The notes beneath the pieces are model-generated. The model searched no databases and was not told where the DNA came from. It worked only from the letters and a program-made list of their open reading frames with translations. A DNA stretch of 64,000 bases from assembly GCA_045592785.1 (NCBI GenBank), contig JAZNVL010000017.1, positions 5,775 through 69,774 on the forward strand, written 5' to 3'. Each line of letters begins with the position of its first letter. Position 1 is the first letter of the stretch. Positions 1 through 7,957 of the stretch are shown here, in pieces. This stretch comes from RGIG8244 sp045592785. GTDB taxonomy: Bacteria; Verrucomicrobiota; Lentisphaeria; Victivallales; UBA1829. The translations under genes and the position numbers were made by a program.

Positions 1-1776
1 GAATGGTTTCCGCTGATAAATTTCTTCCATATCATCTATCCCGCCAAGTACCTGGAATCCGTATACGGAAAGATGATGGAGGACAAAGTCATCGTCTATG
101 ATCCCCAGGATTTCCGGAATCGGTTTATTGGATGCCAGAGGACCGGAAAATATGTTTGTAAGATACAATCTGCAGAAGAGTCCGCCGCCGTAGATCATGG
201 TGCGGCATGTTTTCTTATCGGCAGCCCGGCTTTGAATATACATTTTGCGGAACCCGAAACTTTCCAGATAGCGGAGCAGGAACCGTTCGCCGGAGATCAA
301 TGCGCATGCCATGAAGAAGAAGAGAAGATAGAATATGATCAGCATCTGGAGTTCTTCTTTGGAGAAATCGTATTTGTACGCGCAGAGCAGATAGATCGTA
401 GTGAATCCGATCGCGCCCGCAAAAATACAAAGGCGGATCAGTTTGTAATATTGCGAGATCCCGGCGCGGAGCCAGAATGTCTGATAGATCCCGGAAATAC
501 ACAGACAAGCCGTGAACGGACCTACAAAGATGAGGATGTAGTAAAGAGAGACCGGATTATAGAGGAGTGGGGGGAACAGTAAAACCGCGGCAAAGAAAGA
601 AGCGCTTACAAGGATACAGTCGATGACCGGATGTACTGCAGTCAGGATGAAATTCTTGTGGGGGACGGAAAACCCTTTTGCAACGCAACTGACCGTATCC
701 AGGATCTCAATGTGAGCATACCGGATGAATGTGAAAATGGCGATAAGGAAAAGAACGAAAACGAGGGCGGGGAGATGTTGTTCCAGGAAAACGGATCCCA
801 TGGCGATCAGAGAGAGAAGCGTGGCGAGGGAGTAAATGATGTACGCCGTTTTTCTCTGCGATCCCTGTTCTTTCATAATACGGTGATGAAGATGGTCATG
901 GTCACCTTCCATGATACTGACGGAGGTGTCATGTTTGATATACCGCCGGAAGAATCTGCGCCAGATGGCGAGGAATACGTCGAAAATAGGGATCCCGATC
1001 GCGATCAGGGGAACAAGCAAACTGGTCATTGTCACTGCTTTGGACGAAGCGGACATACTGGTGAATGCAAAGAAAAGCCCGAGGAACATACTTCCGGTAT
1101 CACCCATAAAGATTCTGGCAGGTGAGAAGTTGTACCGGAGGAATCCCAGGCATGAACCGCAAAAGACCAGCAGGATAACCACATGCAGTGCGCTGGAATG
1201 ATTGAGCGCGCCCCATACAGCCAGAGAGAATGATGCAATGGAAGCCAGACCGGCAGCGATCCCATCCAGTCCGTCGATCAGGTTGAACGCATTGATGATC
1301 CCGATGACCCAGCAAACGGTGAGAGGCATTCCGACGAACCAGGGCAGACTGTAGTCAAGGATACAGTGTATGCCGCATCCTGTCCAATAGAAGAAACAGC
1401 CGATGACGATTTGAACGATGAGTTTGACGATACTGCGGAGTTCATACTTGTCATCCAATATGCCCGTGATTCCCAGCACGACCGCAGCGATGGCAAATTT
1501 ACCCAGAGAAAGAAGGATATCCTGATTGCCTTTGGAGAGCGGATATTCCAGATTTCCGAAAATGACCAGTGTCATGCTGATGAAGAATGCAAGGATGATG
1601 GCAATACCGCCACCACGGGGAACCGCCCGTTCATGCTGATGACGTCCCCGGGGCAGGTCGATCAGCCCGAACCGCGGGAGGATGGAAATGCACAACCTGG
1701 TACCGAGCATAGCGACCAGGACAGCAGCCAATGGATAAGGGATCCACTTTACAGAAGAAGCGATAAATTCCAACAT
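1..1776 (-). CDS. WecA/TagO-like polyprenyl-phosphate sugar-1-phosphate transferase with C-terminal Rossmann-like module, partial
   Basis: The reading frame is open from an ATG at 1776 to the window edge: 592 codons, no stop, C-terminus missing. The first ~330 residues have the hallmarks of the MraY/WecA family: GILDDKYELR, NAFNLIDGLDGIAAG, MGDTGSMFLG and the His-rich DHDHLHHR loop, between many membrane helices. The family transfers a sugar-1-phosphate to undecaprenyl phosphate on the cytoplasmic face, starting O-antigen, capsule or wall glycans. After a second set of membrane helices comes a soluble part with YGGGLFCRLYL and IPEILGIIDDDF, resembling the nucleotide-binding fold of WbpM/FlaA1-type polysaccharide proteins. 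That fusion is unusual. A CGGAG ribosome site precedes the ATG, and a good promoter lies 45-75 bp upstream. The family call is firm; the sugar is unknown. Confidence 0.85.
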   Translation of the reverse strand, partial: MLEFIASSVKWIPYPLAAVLVAMLGTRLCISILPRFGLIDLPRGRHQHERAVPRGGGIAIILAFFISMTLVIFGNLEYPLSKGNQDILLSLGKFAIAAVVLGITGILDDKYELRSIVKLIVQIVIGCFFYWTGCGIHCILDYSLPWFVGMPLTVCWVIGIINAFNLIDGLDGIAAGLASIASFSLAVWGALNHSSALHVVILLVFCGSCLGFLRYNFSPARIFMGDTGSMFLGLFFAFTSMSASSKAVTMTSLLVPLIAIGIPIFDVFLAIWRRFFRRYIKHDTSVSIMEGDHDHLHHRIMKEQGSQRKTAYIIYSLATLLSLIAMGSVFLEQHLPALVFVLFLIAIFTFIRYAHIEILDTVSCVAKGFSVPHKNFILTAVHPVIDCILVSASFFAAVLLFPPLLYNPVSLYYILIFVGPFTACLCISGIYQTFWLRAGISQYYKLIRLCIFAGAIGFTTIYLLCAYKYDFSKEELQMLIIFYLLFFFMACALISGERFLLRYLESFGFRKMYIQSRAADKKTCRTMIYGGGLFCRLYLTNIFSGPLASNKPIPEILGIIDDDFVLHHLSVYGFQVLGGIDDMEEIYQRKPF

Positions 1777-1820
1777 AAGCAGAGTCTCCGTGATAAGAAA
1801 TGAAACGTAAACTTTCAATT

Positions 1821-1849
1821 AATATACATGCGGTTTCCTGTAATTTCAA
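1821..1849 (-). promoter_or_regulatory. Promoter of the WecA-like gene
   Basis: Read on the minus strand: TTGAAA (1849-1844), 17-bp spacer, TATATT (1826-1821), 45 bp before the ATG. It faces away from the pfp promoter, which has the same two hexamers. Confidence 0.6.
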
Positions 1850-1899
1850 GAATAAAGAAAAATTTTCAGTTCTGAAACAAGGTTTTTTGTGCTTTTTAT

Positions 1900-1928
1900 T
1901 TGAAAAAAGCGGGAACATGGGTTATATT
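1900..1928 (+). promoter_or_regulatory. Promoter of the pfp operon
   Basis: TTGAAA (1900-1905), 17-bp spacer, TATATT (1923-1928), 52 bp upstream of the pfp ATG. It matches the hexamers found before several other genes in the window. Confidence 0.6.
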
Positions 1929-1980
1929 ATCACCGTATACCATGTAACGTTACAAATCCATTAACACAAAGGAATCAATC

Positions 1981-3636
1981 ATGGCTCAGGTAATCTCTGA
2001 ACTCCAGAAGGTGCGCGCCGCGTACCAGCCCAAACTCCCCGCCGCTCTCCGCGCCGGTGCAAAAGTCGTCGTAACAAAAGGCAATCCGCTCCCCGCATTT
2101 GCCGATACCGAGAAGATCTCCCAGCTCTTCCCCAGCACCAGCAATATGCCTGACCTGCGTTTCGCAGCCGGCAATGGCGAACAGGGCGCTCCCATCAATG
2201 CAGCTGTGATCCTCTCCGGCGGACAGGCTCCCGGCGGACATAACGTGATCGCAGGGATCTATGATGGTCTGAAATCCATCAATCCTGCTTCCAAACTCTA
2301 CGGCTTCAAGGGCGGTCCCAGCGGTCTGGTCGACAACAAGTATGTGGAAATCACCGATGAATTCATGGATGCCTACCGGAATACCGGCGGATTCGATATG
2401 ATCGGTTCCGGCAGAACCAAACTGGAACTGCCCGAACAGTTCGATAAAGCCCGCGAAAACTGCGAAAAACTGGGCATCACTGCCATCATCATCATCGGCG
2501 GTGACGACTCCAACACCAATGCCTGTCTCCTTGCTGAATACTACAAGGCGCAGAACGCCGGGATCCAGGTCGTGGGCTGCCCCAAGACCATCGACGGCGA
2601 CCTGAAGAACGCATTCGTGGAAACTTCTTTCGGTTTCGATACCGCCAGCAAAGTTTACAGCGAACTCATCGGCAACATCGCCCGTGACGCCAACTCTGCC
2701 AAGAAATACTGGCACTTCATCAAACTGATGGGCCGCAGTGCTTCTCACATCGCGCTGGAATGTGTTCTGCGCACTCATGTGAACATGGCGATCATCTCCG
2801 AAGAAGTTGCTGCGAAAAAGCAGACTCTTTCCGAAATCGTCAACGGCATCGCCGATATGGTCGCTGCCCGCGCTGAAAACAAAGAAAACTTCGGTGTTCT
2901 GCTGATCCCCGAAGGTCTGATCGAATTCATTCCCGAAATGAAGATCCTGATCGCGGAACTCAATGATGCTCTGGCAAAGAATGCAGAAGCGTTCGCCAAT
3001 ATCAGCACCAACGCGGAAAAACTCGCCTTCGTGGAAAAACTCCTCACGCCCGAAAGCGCAAAAGTTTACAGCTCTCTCCCCGATGCCATCCGCCTGCAGC
3101 TCTCCATGGATCGCGACCCCCACGGCAACGTGCAGGTCTCCCTCATCGAAACCGAAAAACTGCTGGTCGAACTCACCAAGAAAGAACTCGCCGCCCGCAA
3201 GAAAGCCGGCAGCTTCAATGGGAAATTCTCCACGCAGACTCACTTCTTCGGGTATGAAGGCCGCTGCTCCGCACCCTCCAACTTCGATGCCGACTACTGC
3301 TACAGCCTCGGTTACAACGCCGCCGCCATCCTCGGCGCAGGAGCCACCGCTTACATGTCCTACGTTTCCAATCTGGTCAAACCGGCTGCAGAATGGGTTG
3401 CCGGCGCAGTGCCCCTGACCGCTATGATGAACGTGGAACACCGTCACGGCGAAGACAAGCCCGTGATCAAGAAAGCTCTGGTGGAACTGGGTGCCGCGCC
3501 CTTCAAGGCATACGCAGCCGTCCGCGCAGACTGGGCAGTGAATACCTCCTATGTGTATCCCGGCCCGATCCAGTATTTCGGTCCCACCGAAGTCTGCGAT
3601 CAGCCCACTGAAACGCTGAAACTTGAACACCAATAA
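1981..3636 (+). CDS. pfp: Pyrophosphate-dependent 6-phosphofructokinase
   Basis: Interconverts fructose 6-phosphate and fructose 1,6-bisphosphate with PPi/phosphate, a reversible glycolytic step in the cytoplasm. The 551 residues fit the long PFP class. Visible marks are SGGQAPGGHN near residue 78, GGDDSNTN near 173 (the extra Asp after GGD is what excludes ATP in PPi-using enzymes), PKTIDGDLKN near 200 with the catalytic Asp, and KLMGRSASHIALE near 250. The ATG follows AAAGGA by a normal distance. It is the first gene of a tight operon; gatC begins 17 bp after its stop. Use of PPi fits an anaerobic, energy-saving metabolism. No alternative is plausible. Confidence 0.95.
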   Translation: MAQVISELQKVRAAYQPKLPAALRAGAKVVVTKGNPLPAFADTEKISQLFPSTSNMPDLRFAAGNGEQGAPINAAVILSGGQAPGGHNVIAGIYDGLKSINPASKLYGFKGGPSGLVDNKYVEITDEFMDAYRNTGGFDMIGSGRTKLELPEQFDKARENCEKLGITAIIIIGGDDSNTNACLLAEYYKAQNAGIQVVGCPKTIDGDLKNAFVETSFGFDTASKVYSELIGNIARDANSAKKYWHFIKLMGRSASHIALECVLRTHVNMAIISEEVAAKKQTLSEIVNGIADMVAARAENKENFGVLLIPEGLIEFIPEMKILIAELNDALAKNAEAFANISTNAEKLAFVEKLLTPESAKVYSSLPDAIRLQLSMDRDPHGNVQVSLIETEKLLVELTKKELAARKKAGSFNGKFSTQTHFFGYEGRCSAPSNFDADYCYSLGYNAAAILGAGATAYMSYVSNLVKPAAEWVAGAVPLTAMMNVEHRHGEDKPVIKKALVELGAAPFKAYAAVRADWAVNTSYVYPGPIQYFGPTEVCDQPTETLKLEHQ

Positions 3637-3653
3637 GAAAAGAGCGTTTCCAC

Positions 3654-3971
3654 ATGAGCGGAAAAAATAACGGTACGATCGACGTCGCCAATGTTGCCGC
3701 GCTTGCCCGGTTGGAGATCCCTGCCGGTCAAGCGGAAAAACTCCAGTCCGAAATGGAAGCCATTGTCGGATACGTGGAAATGCTTTCTGAACTCGACGTG
3801 GACGGTATTGAACCTACCGCCCACGCCGTTGACCGGGTCAATGTACTGCGCGATGACGTCGCAGGTACACCGCGTTCCCGTCAGGACATGCTTGCCAACG
3901 CCCCCGCGACCGTGGATGGCGAACTGGTGCTTGTCCCCCGGATGCTGCCCGGAGAAGAGGAGACTGCATGA
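3654..3971 (+). CDS. gatC: Asp-tRNA(Asn)/Glu-tRNA(Gln) amidotransferase subunit C
   Basis: Small 105-residue subunit that wraps GatA and GatB in the tRNA-dependent amidotransferase, which converts mischarged Glu-tRNA(Gln) or Asp-tRNA(Asn). Visible marks are VANVAALARLEI near the start, the helix ending VEMLSELDVDGIEPTAHA, and the C-terminal LRDDV segment typical of GatC. Its stop overlaps the gatA start (ATGA at 3968-3971), implying translational coupling. No gatB is present in the window, so it must lie elsewhere. Confidence 0.93.
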   Translation: MSGKNNGTIDVANVAALARLEIPAGQAEKLQSEMEAIVGYVEMLSELDVDGIEPTAHAVDRVNVLRDDVAGTPRSRQDMLANAPATVDGELVLVPRMLPGEEETA

Positions 3972-5461
3972 CCATGATTGATATCGATCCCGTTACTTTG
4001 ACGCTCCGCGATGCTTCCGCATTGCTGAATTCCGGCAAATGCACTTCCACCGAACTCTGTCAGGTCTTTCTGGACCGGGCGGCGAAAGTGGAACCGGAAG
4101 TTCGTTCCCTGCTGGCATTGGATCCCGAATCTGTTCTCAAACAGGCGGCGGAATCCGATGGGCGCAGAAAAGCCGGACAGGTATTGAGTCCTCTGGACGG
4201 CGTACCTGTCACGCTGAAAGACAACATTGCATCGGAGGGCGAATCCCTTTCCTGCGCATCAAAAATCCTGGAAGGGTTCCGTTCCCCCTATGATGCTTTT
4301 GTAACACAGAAACTCAAACAGGCAGGCTGTATCCTTCTGGGACGTGCCAACATGGATGAATTCGCCATGGGCTCTTCCTGTGAAAACAGTGCCTATCAGA
4401 AGACCGCCAATCCCTGGGATATCACCCGTGTTCCCGGCGGTTCCTCCGGCGGTTCCGCGGCGGCTGTGGCAGCAGGGATCACCTGCGCCGCATTGGGTTC
4501 CGATACGGGCGGATCCATCCGTCAGCCGGCATCTTTCTGCGGTATCGTGGGGATGAAACCCACCTACGGGCGTGTGTCCCGTAACGGGCTGGTCGCGTTT
4601 GCTTCCAGTCTGGACCAGATCGGTCCGATGACCAAAACGGTTTATGATGCTGCGCTGCTCTACGATCTGATCTGCGGACAGGATGAAAAAGACTCTACCA
4701 GTCTTCCTTACGAAAAAGAAGATTGTGCCGCATATCTGGAAGAAAAAGAAGCGAATTTCTCCCTGGAAGGCGTGCGTATCGGTCTGCCGAAAGAATATTT
4801 CTCGCTGGAAGGTGTCACCCCCGGCGTGAAAGCAGTGACCGATCAGGCGATCGAAACACTGAAAAGTCTGGGGGCGACTTTTGTCGAAGTCTCCCTGCCC
4901 CATTCCAAATACGCCATGGCGTGTTATTACATCATTGCCACGGCGGAAGCCAGTGCCAACCTGGAACGGTTCGACGGTGTTCGTTACGGTTACCGTTCGG
5001 AAGGGGCGGACAGCCTGACCAATCTGTATATGAAGTCTCGCGGGGAAGGATTCGGAACGGAAGTGAAACGCCGTATCATGCTCGGGACGTATGTATTGAG
5101 CAGCGGGTATTACGATGCCTATTATCTGCGTGCACAGAAAGTGCGTACCCTTTTGCGCAGAGACTTTGAAAAAGCGTATCAGGAATGTGATCTGATCTTC
5201 ACTCCGGTCAGTCCCATTCCCGCATTCCATTTTGATGAAAAGAGCGATCCGCTCCAGATGTATCTCTCGGACATCTTCACCACGGCATTGAATCTCTCCG
5301 GCGATTGCGGGATCAGTGTTCCCGCCGGATTGGATCCGGAAACGGGGATGCCCGTCGGGATCCAGCTGATGACCGGCGCATTCGGGGAAAAACGTCTTCT
5401 GCACGCGGCGGCCGCATTCGAATCCGCCCGCGCACAGAAAGTCTTCCGCGCTCCCCTGTAA
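3968..5461 (+). CDS. gatA: Asp-tRNA(Asn)/Glu-tRNA(Gln) amidotransferase subunit A
   Basis: Amidase-signature glutaminase subunit that frees ammonia from glutamine for GatB. At 497 residues it is normal length. The Ser-cisSer-Lys machinery is visible: VTLKDNIA with the catalytic Lys near residue 80, GGSSGGSAAAVAAG near 156, and GSDTGGSIRQPA near 176 with the nucleophile Ser. The GatA-typical KPTYGRVSRNGLVAFASSLDQIGP follows. It begins inside the gatC stop codon. An unrelated secreted-protein gene follows after 12 bp in the same operon. Confidence 0.95.
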   Translation: MTMIDIDPVTLTLRDASALLNSGKCTSTELCQVFLDRAAKVEPEVRSLLALDPESVLKQAAESDGRRKAGQVLSPLDGVPVTLKDNIASEGESLSCASKILEGFRSPYDAFVTQKLKQAGCILLGRANMDEFAMGSSCENSAYQKTANPWDITRVPGGSSGGSAAAVAAGITCAALGSDTGGSIRQPASFCGIVGMKPTYGRVSRNGLVAFASSLDQIGPMTKTVYDAALLYDLICGQDEKDSTSLPYEKEDCAAYLEEKEANFSLEGVRIGLPKEYFSLEGVTPGVKAVTDQAIETLKSLGATFVEVSLPHSKYAMACYYIIATAEASANLERFDGVRYGYRSEGADSLTNLYMKSRGEGFGTEVKRRIMLGTYVLSSGYYDAYYLRAQKVRTLLRRDFEKAYQECDLIFTPVSPIPAFHFDEKSDPLQMYLSDIFTTALNLSGDCGISVPAGLDPETGMPVGIQLMTGAFGEKRLLHAAAAFESARAQKVFRAPL

Positions 5462-5473
5462 GGAGTTGAACTC

Positions 5474-6586
5474 ATGCAGAAAACAGCGATCCTTTTCCTG
5501 CTTCTTTTCGCCGGGATCCTCTCCGGGATCGAACCGGGCGGGATGCTTTCCATCGACGAACTGCGGGAAAAGGCGGAAGCGGTAACTCCGGTGTCTGCCC
5601 CTGTGCAGGCGCCCGGATACGAGATCATTGTTTTCTTTGATACCAACGCCCGCGATACCATGTCCTACATGCAGATGCTGAACGATCTGTGTACGCGGAT
5701 GAGCGAATATCCGTCCGCGGAACAGGCGAATGTATATGCGTTGGCACGGAACTCCAAGCGGGAAACGGAAGATCTGCTGAAGCGTTTCACTCCTGCATTT
5801 GCCATCGGCAGGGATAAGGACCGGATCCTTTTTGCGGAATATGCGACAGGGGAACTCTTTCTTCCCTTTGCGCTGATCGCGAAGGAAGGGAAAGTGCTCT
5901 GGAAGGGGAGTCCGCTGGATCTGGAAAACATCATGAACCTGATCCGGAAAAAGAAATTCGACCCGACCTTGCAGCTGAAGATCTCCCGGATCCGTAAGGA
6001 AATGCAGATGGCGGTCCAGGCATCCCTGCCGGATGTGATCCAGCGTTGTGCGGATGAGATCCTGAAATTGCAGCCGGGCGACACTCTGGCGATCCAGGCA
6101 AAACTTTTCGTGTACGAAAATTCCGGGCGTTTCCCGGCGGCATTGTCTTTCACAAAACGTAATGCACTTGCCAATCCCGATGACGTGAACCACACACTTC
6201 TTTATTTGAATTATCTGTACCGTGCCGGAAATCCCGCGCCGTTCCCCGCAGCATTCGCAGATGCAGTCAAACAGTTCAGCAAATCCCCGGAATCCCTGTT
6301 CCGTCTTCTTGCTTTTGCGGTGAACGGAACGATCCCGTTCTCCTGGCTCCCGCCGAAGGAGATCAAAGGACTGCCGGATATGATCCGGCAGTCCTGGGCG
6401 AAGAAATCCGCCGGCCGTCGCGGGGTCTTTGCCGAATATGAGGCGGCAGTGTGTTACGGTTTGTGTGATATTGCCGGAGCTGTGAAAGCCCAGGAGGAAG
6501 CTCTGCGCCTGTGTGAGGCTGCACGGCAGAAAGAAGTCCGGCGCCAGCTGGAATTTTACCGTTCCATCCAACAATTGAAAAAATGA
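5474..6586 (+). CDS. Secreted protein with thioredoxin-like fold and helical C-terminus, function unknown
   Basis: A protein of 370 residues starting with a hydrophobic signal-like segment (TAILFLLLFAGILSG), so probably periplasmic. Residues ~45-140 look like a thioredoxin/TlpA fold: a strand IIVFFDTNARDT, a helix, then TPAFAIGRDKDR and FLPFALIAKEGKVLWKGSP. However, the CxxC redox pair is absent (NARD stands at that place), so disulfide chemistry is unlikely. The rest is helical and resembles TPR-type solenoid sequence. An AGGAG site precedes the ATG, and the stop overlaps the next start (ATGA). No family name can be given safely. Confidence 0.7.
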   Translation: MQKTAILFLLLFAGILSGIEPGGMLSIDELREKAEAVTPVSAPVQAPGYEIIVFFDTNARDTMSYMQMLNDLCTRMSEYPSAEQANVYALARNSKRETEDLLKRFTPAFAIGRDKDRILFAEYATGELFLPFALIAKEGKVLWKGSPLDLENIMNLIRKKKFDPTLQLKISRIRKEMQMAVQASLPDVIQRCADEILKLQPGDTLAIQAKLFVYENSGRFPAALSFTKRNALANPDDVNHTLLYLNYLYRAGNPAPFPAAFADAVKQFSKSPESLFRLLAFAVNGTIPFSWLPPKEIKGLPDMIRQSWAKKSAGRRGVFAEYEAAVCYGLCDIAGAVKAQEEALRLCEAARQKEVRRQLEFYRSIQQLKK

Positions 6587-7401
6587 CCATGCGCATCATC
6601 CATTTTTCCGATGTTCATGTACCTGCGGTCCTGACACCGCGCTCTTTCACCGACAAACGCATTCTCGGCTGCTGCAACAGTCTTCTGGTACGGAAACATG
6701 CGTACCGTATGGCGTATTTCGAAAAAGCCGTTCCCGCGATCCTGCAAGCCTCGCCGGACCTCATTGTATTCACCGGGGATGCTGTTTCCACGGCGGATCC
6801 GGTGGAGTTCCGTGATGCGGCAGAACGTTTTCAACCTTTGGTGCAAAGCGGGATCCCGCTGTTGTATGTGCCGGGGAATCATGATATGTATGTCCGCGCA
6901 AAAGCCTGCCGGGAAGCCATGGAGTCCTTTTACACACTTCTGAACGGTGGTATTGCTTATCACGATGCGCCCCGGCTTGTGACTGCGGGCGGTGTACGTT
7001 TTGCAGCCATTCATTGCGCAAAGCCCTTATCCTGGTATTTTTCCTGCGGTGTGATGAAACCGGAGACTTCTGCGTTTCTGGAAACGGAAGCGGCAAAGGA
7101 GTCTGACATGCCGCTGGTTTGCGTGGGACATTTTCCTCTGTTACGGCGTGAGAACTTCATCAAAGACTTCCGGCGTCGTCTTTACGGTGCCGAAACGGCG
7201 GCATCTCTGCTGCATCAGGGCAGGATCGCGCTTTCTTTATGCGGACACATCCATCACGGATTTGAGACGATTCTGGATGAGTCAATGGGGTACGGCGAAT
7301 ACTGTGCAGGGTCTCTGACGAAGGAAGGCAGTCTGCTGGAAATCACCTGGAATGAACCGGAGAAACGGTTCCGGCACAAACGTATTTCGTTTACGGAATA
7401 A
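6583..7401 (+). CDS. Calcineurin-like metallophosphoesterase
   Basis: A 272-residue two-metal phosphoesterase. Metal-ligand motifs appear in order: HFSDVH near residue 8, FTGDAV near 65, PGNHDMY near 97, CVGHFPLL near 183 and SLCGHIHHG near 218. The family includes nucleotidases, phosphodiesterases and lipid-A-type pyrophosphatases, and the substrate cannot be read from sequence. It has no signal peptide. The ATG at 6583 overlaps the preceding stop; an in-frame ATG at 6589 is an equal alternative. It is the last gene of the pfp operon, and its 3' end overlaps the convergent gmhB by 11 bp. Confidence 0.85.
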   Translation: MTMRIIHFSDVHVPAVLTPRSFTDKRILGCCNSLLVRKHAYRMAYFEKAVPAILQASPDLIVFTGDAVSTADPVEFRDAAERFQPLVQSGIPLLYVPGNHDMYVRAKACREAMESFYTLLNGGIAYHDAPRLVTAGGVRFAAIHCAKPLSWYFSCGVMKPETSAFLETEAAKESDMPLVCVGHFPLLRRENFIKDFRRRLYGAETAASLLHQGRIALSLCGHIHHGFETILDESMGYGEYCAGSLTKEGSLLEITWNEPEKRFRHKRISFTE

Positions 7402-7942
7402 GTTTTTTCACCGCGGTGAGGATGTCGGGCGCATCCACTGCATCGGGGAAGTCGGAAAGATCTTCGGTTGCGCCGTGCCCGGTACGGAGGAGTGCGACGG
7501 CACGGCATCCGGCATTGATCCCGGCGCGTAAATCGGTGGTTCTGTCCCCGATCATGACACATTGCGAGAGATCCAGATCATGCTCTTTTGCCGCGCGAAG
7601 GATCATACCCGGTTTCGGCTTTCTGCAATCGCAATCGATGGCATATTCGGGCACCACGCCGCTTTTGTGATGATAACAATAATAAACGCCGTCGAGTTTG
7701 CATCCGATCTCTGCCAGTTTCTCGTCAATACGTTGTTGTACGGCGTGAAGCTGTTCCTCCTTGAAATATCCTTTGGCAATGCCCGCCTGATTGGAAATGA
7801 CGATGATCTTGTACCCGCGTTCCCGGAGGTATTGGAATGTTTCTCTGATTTCGGGGGGCAGCACAACGCCGTCGGGATCACAGAGATAATTTTTTTCTTC
7901 GATCAATACGCCGTCGCGGTCAAGAAAACATGCTTTATTCAT
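7391..7942 (-). CDS. gmhB: D,D-heptose 1,7-bisphosphate 7-phosphatase (HAD family)
   Basis: A 183-residue HAD phosphatase with CFLDRDGVLIEE at the N-terminus (Asp nucleophile and acid/base Asp), VISNQAGIAKG in the second motif, and the KPKPGM plus MIGDRTTDLRAG motifs. The zinc-binding insert typical of GmhB is visible: CYHHKSG followed by CDCRKP. It removes the 7-phosphate from heptose bisphosphate on the way to ADP-heptose for the lipopolysaccharide core. It sits 15 bp downstream of an ABC flippase gene, which fits an envelope-glycan role. Related histidinol-phosphate phosphatases share the fold, but the context favours heptose. Confidence 0.9.
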   Translation of the reverse strand: MNKACFLDRDGVLIEEKNYLCDPDGVVLPPEIRETFQYLRERGYKIIVISNQAGIAKGYFKEEQLHAVQQRIDEKLAEIGCKLDGVYYCYHHKSGVVPEYAIDCDCRKPKPGMILRAAKEHDLDLSQCVMIGDRTTDLRAGINAGCRAVALLRTGHGATEDLSDFPDAVDAPDILTAVKKLIP

Positions 7943-7957
7943 ACATCGGTCCTTATT

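Noticed and set aside
1975..3633. 552-codon open frame on the minus strand
   Set aside because: It lies fully antisense to pfp, which has all family motifs; the translated frame is Phe/His/Gly-rich without domain marks. It results from codon bias.
4259..6574. 771-codon open frame on the minus strand
   Set aside because: Antisense to gatA and the next gene; composition (His, Arg, Phe) and lack of motifs mark it as a shadow frame.
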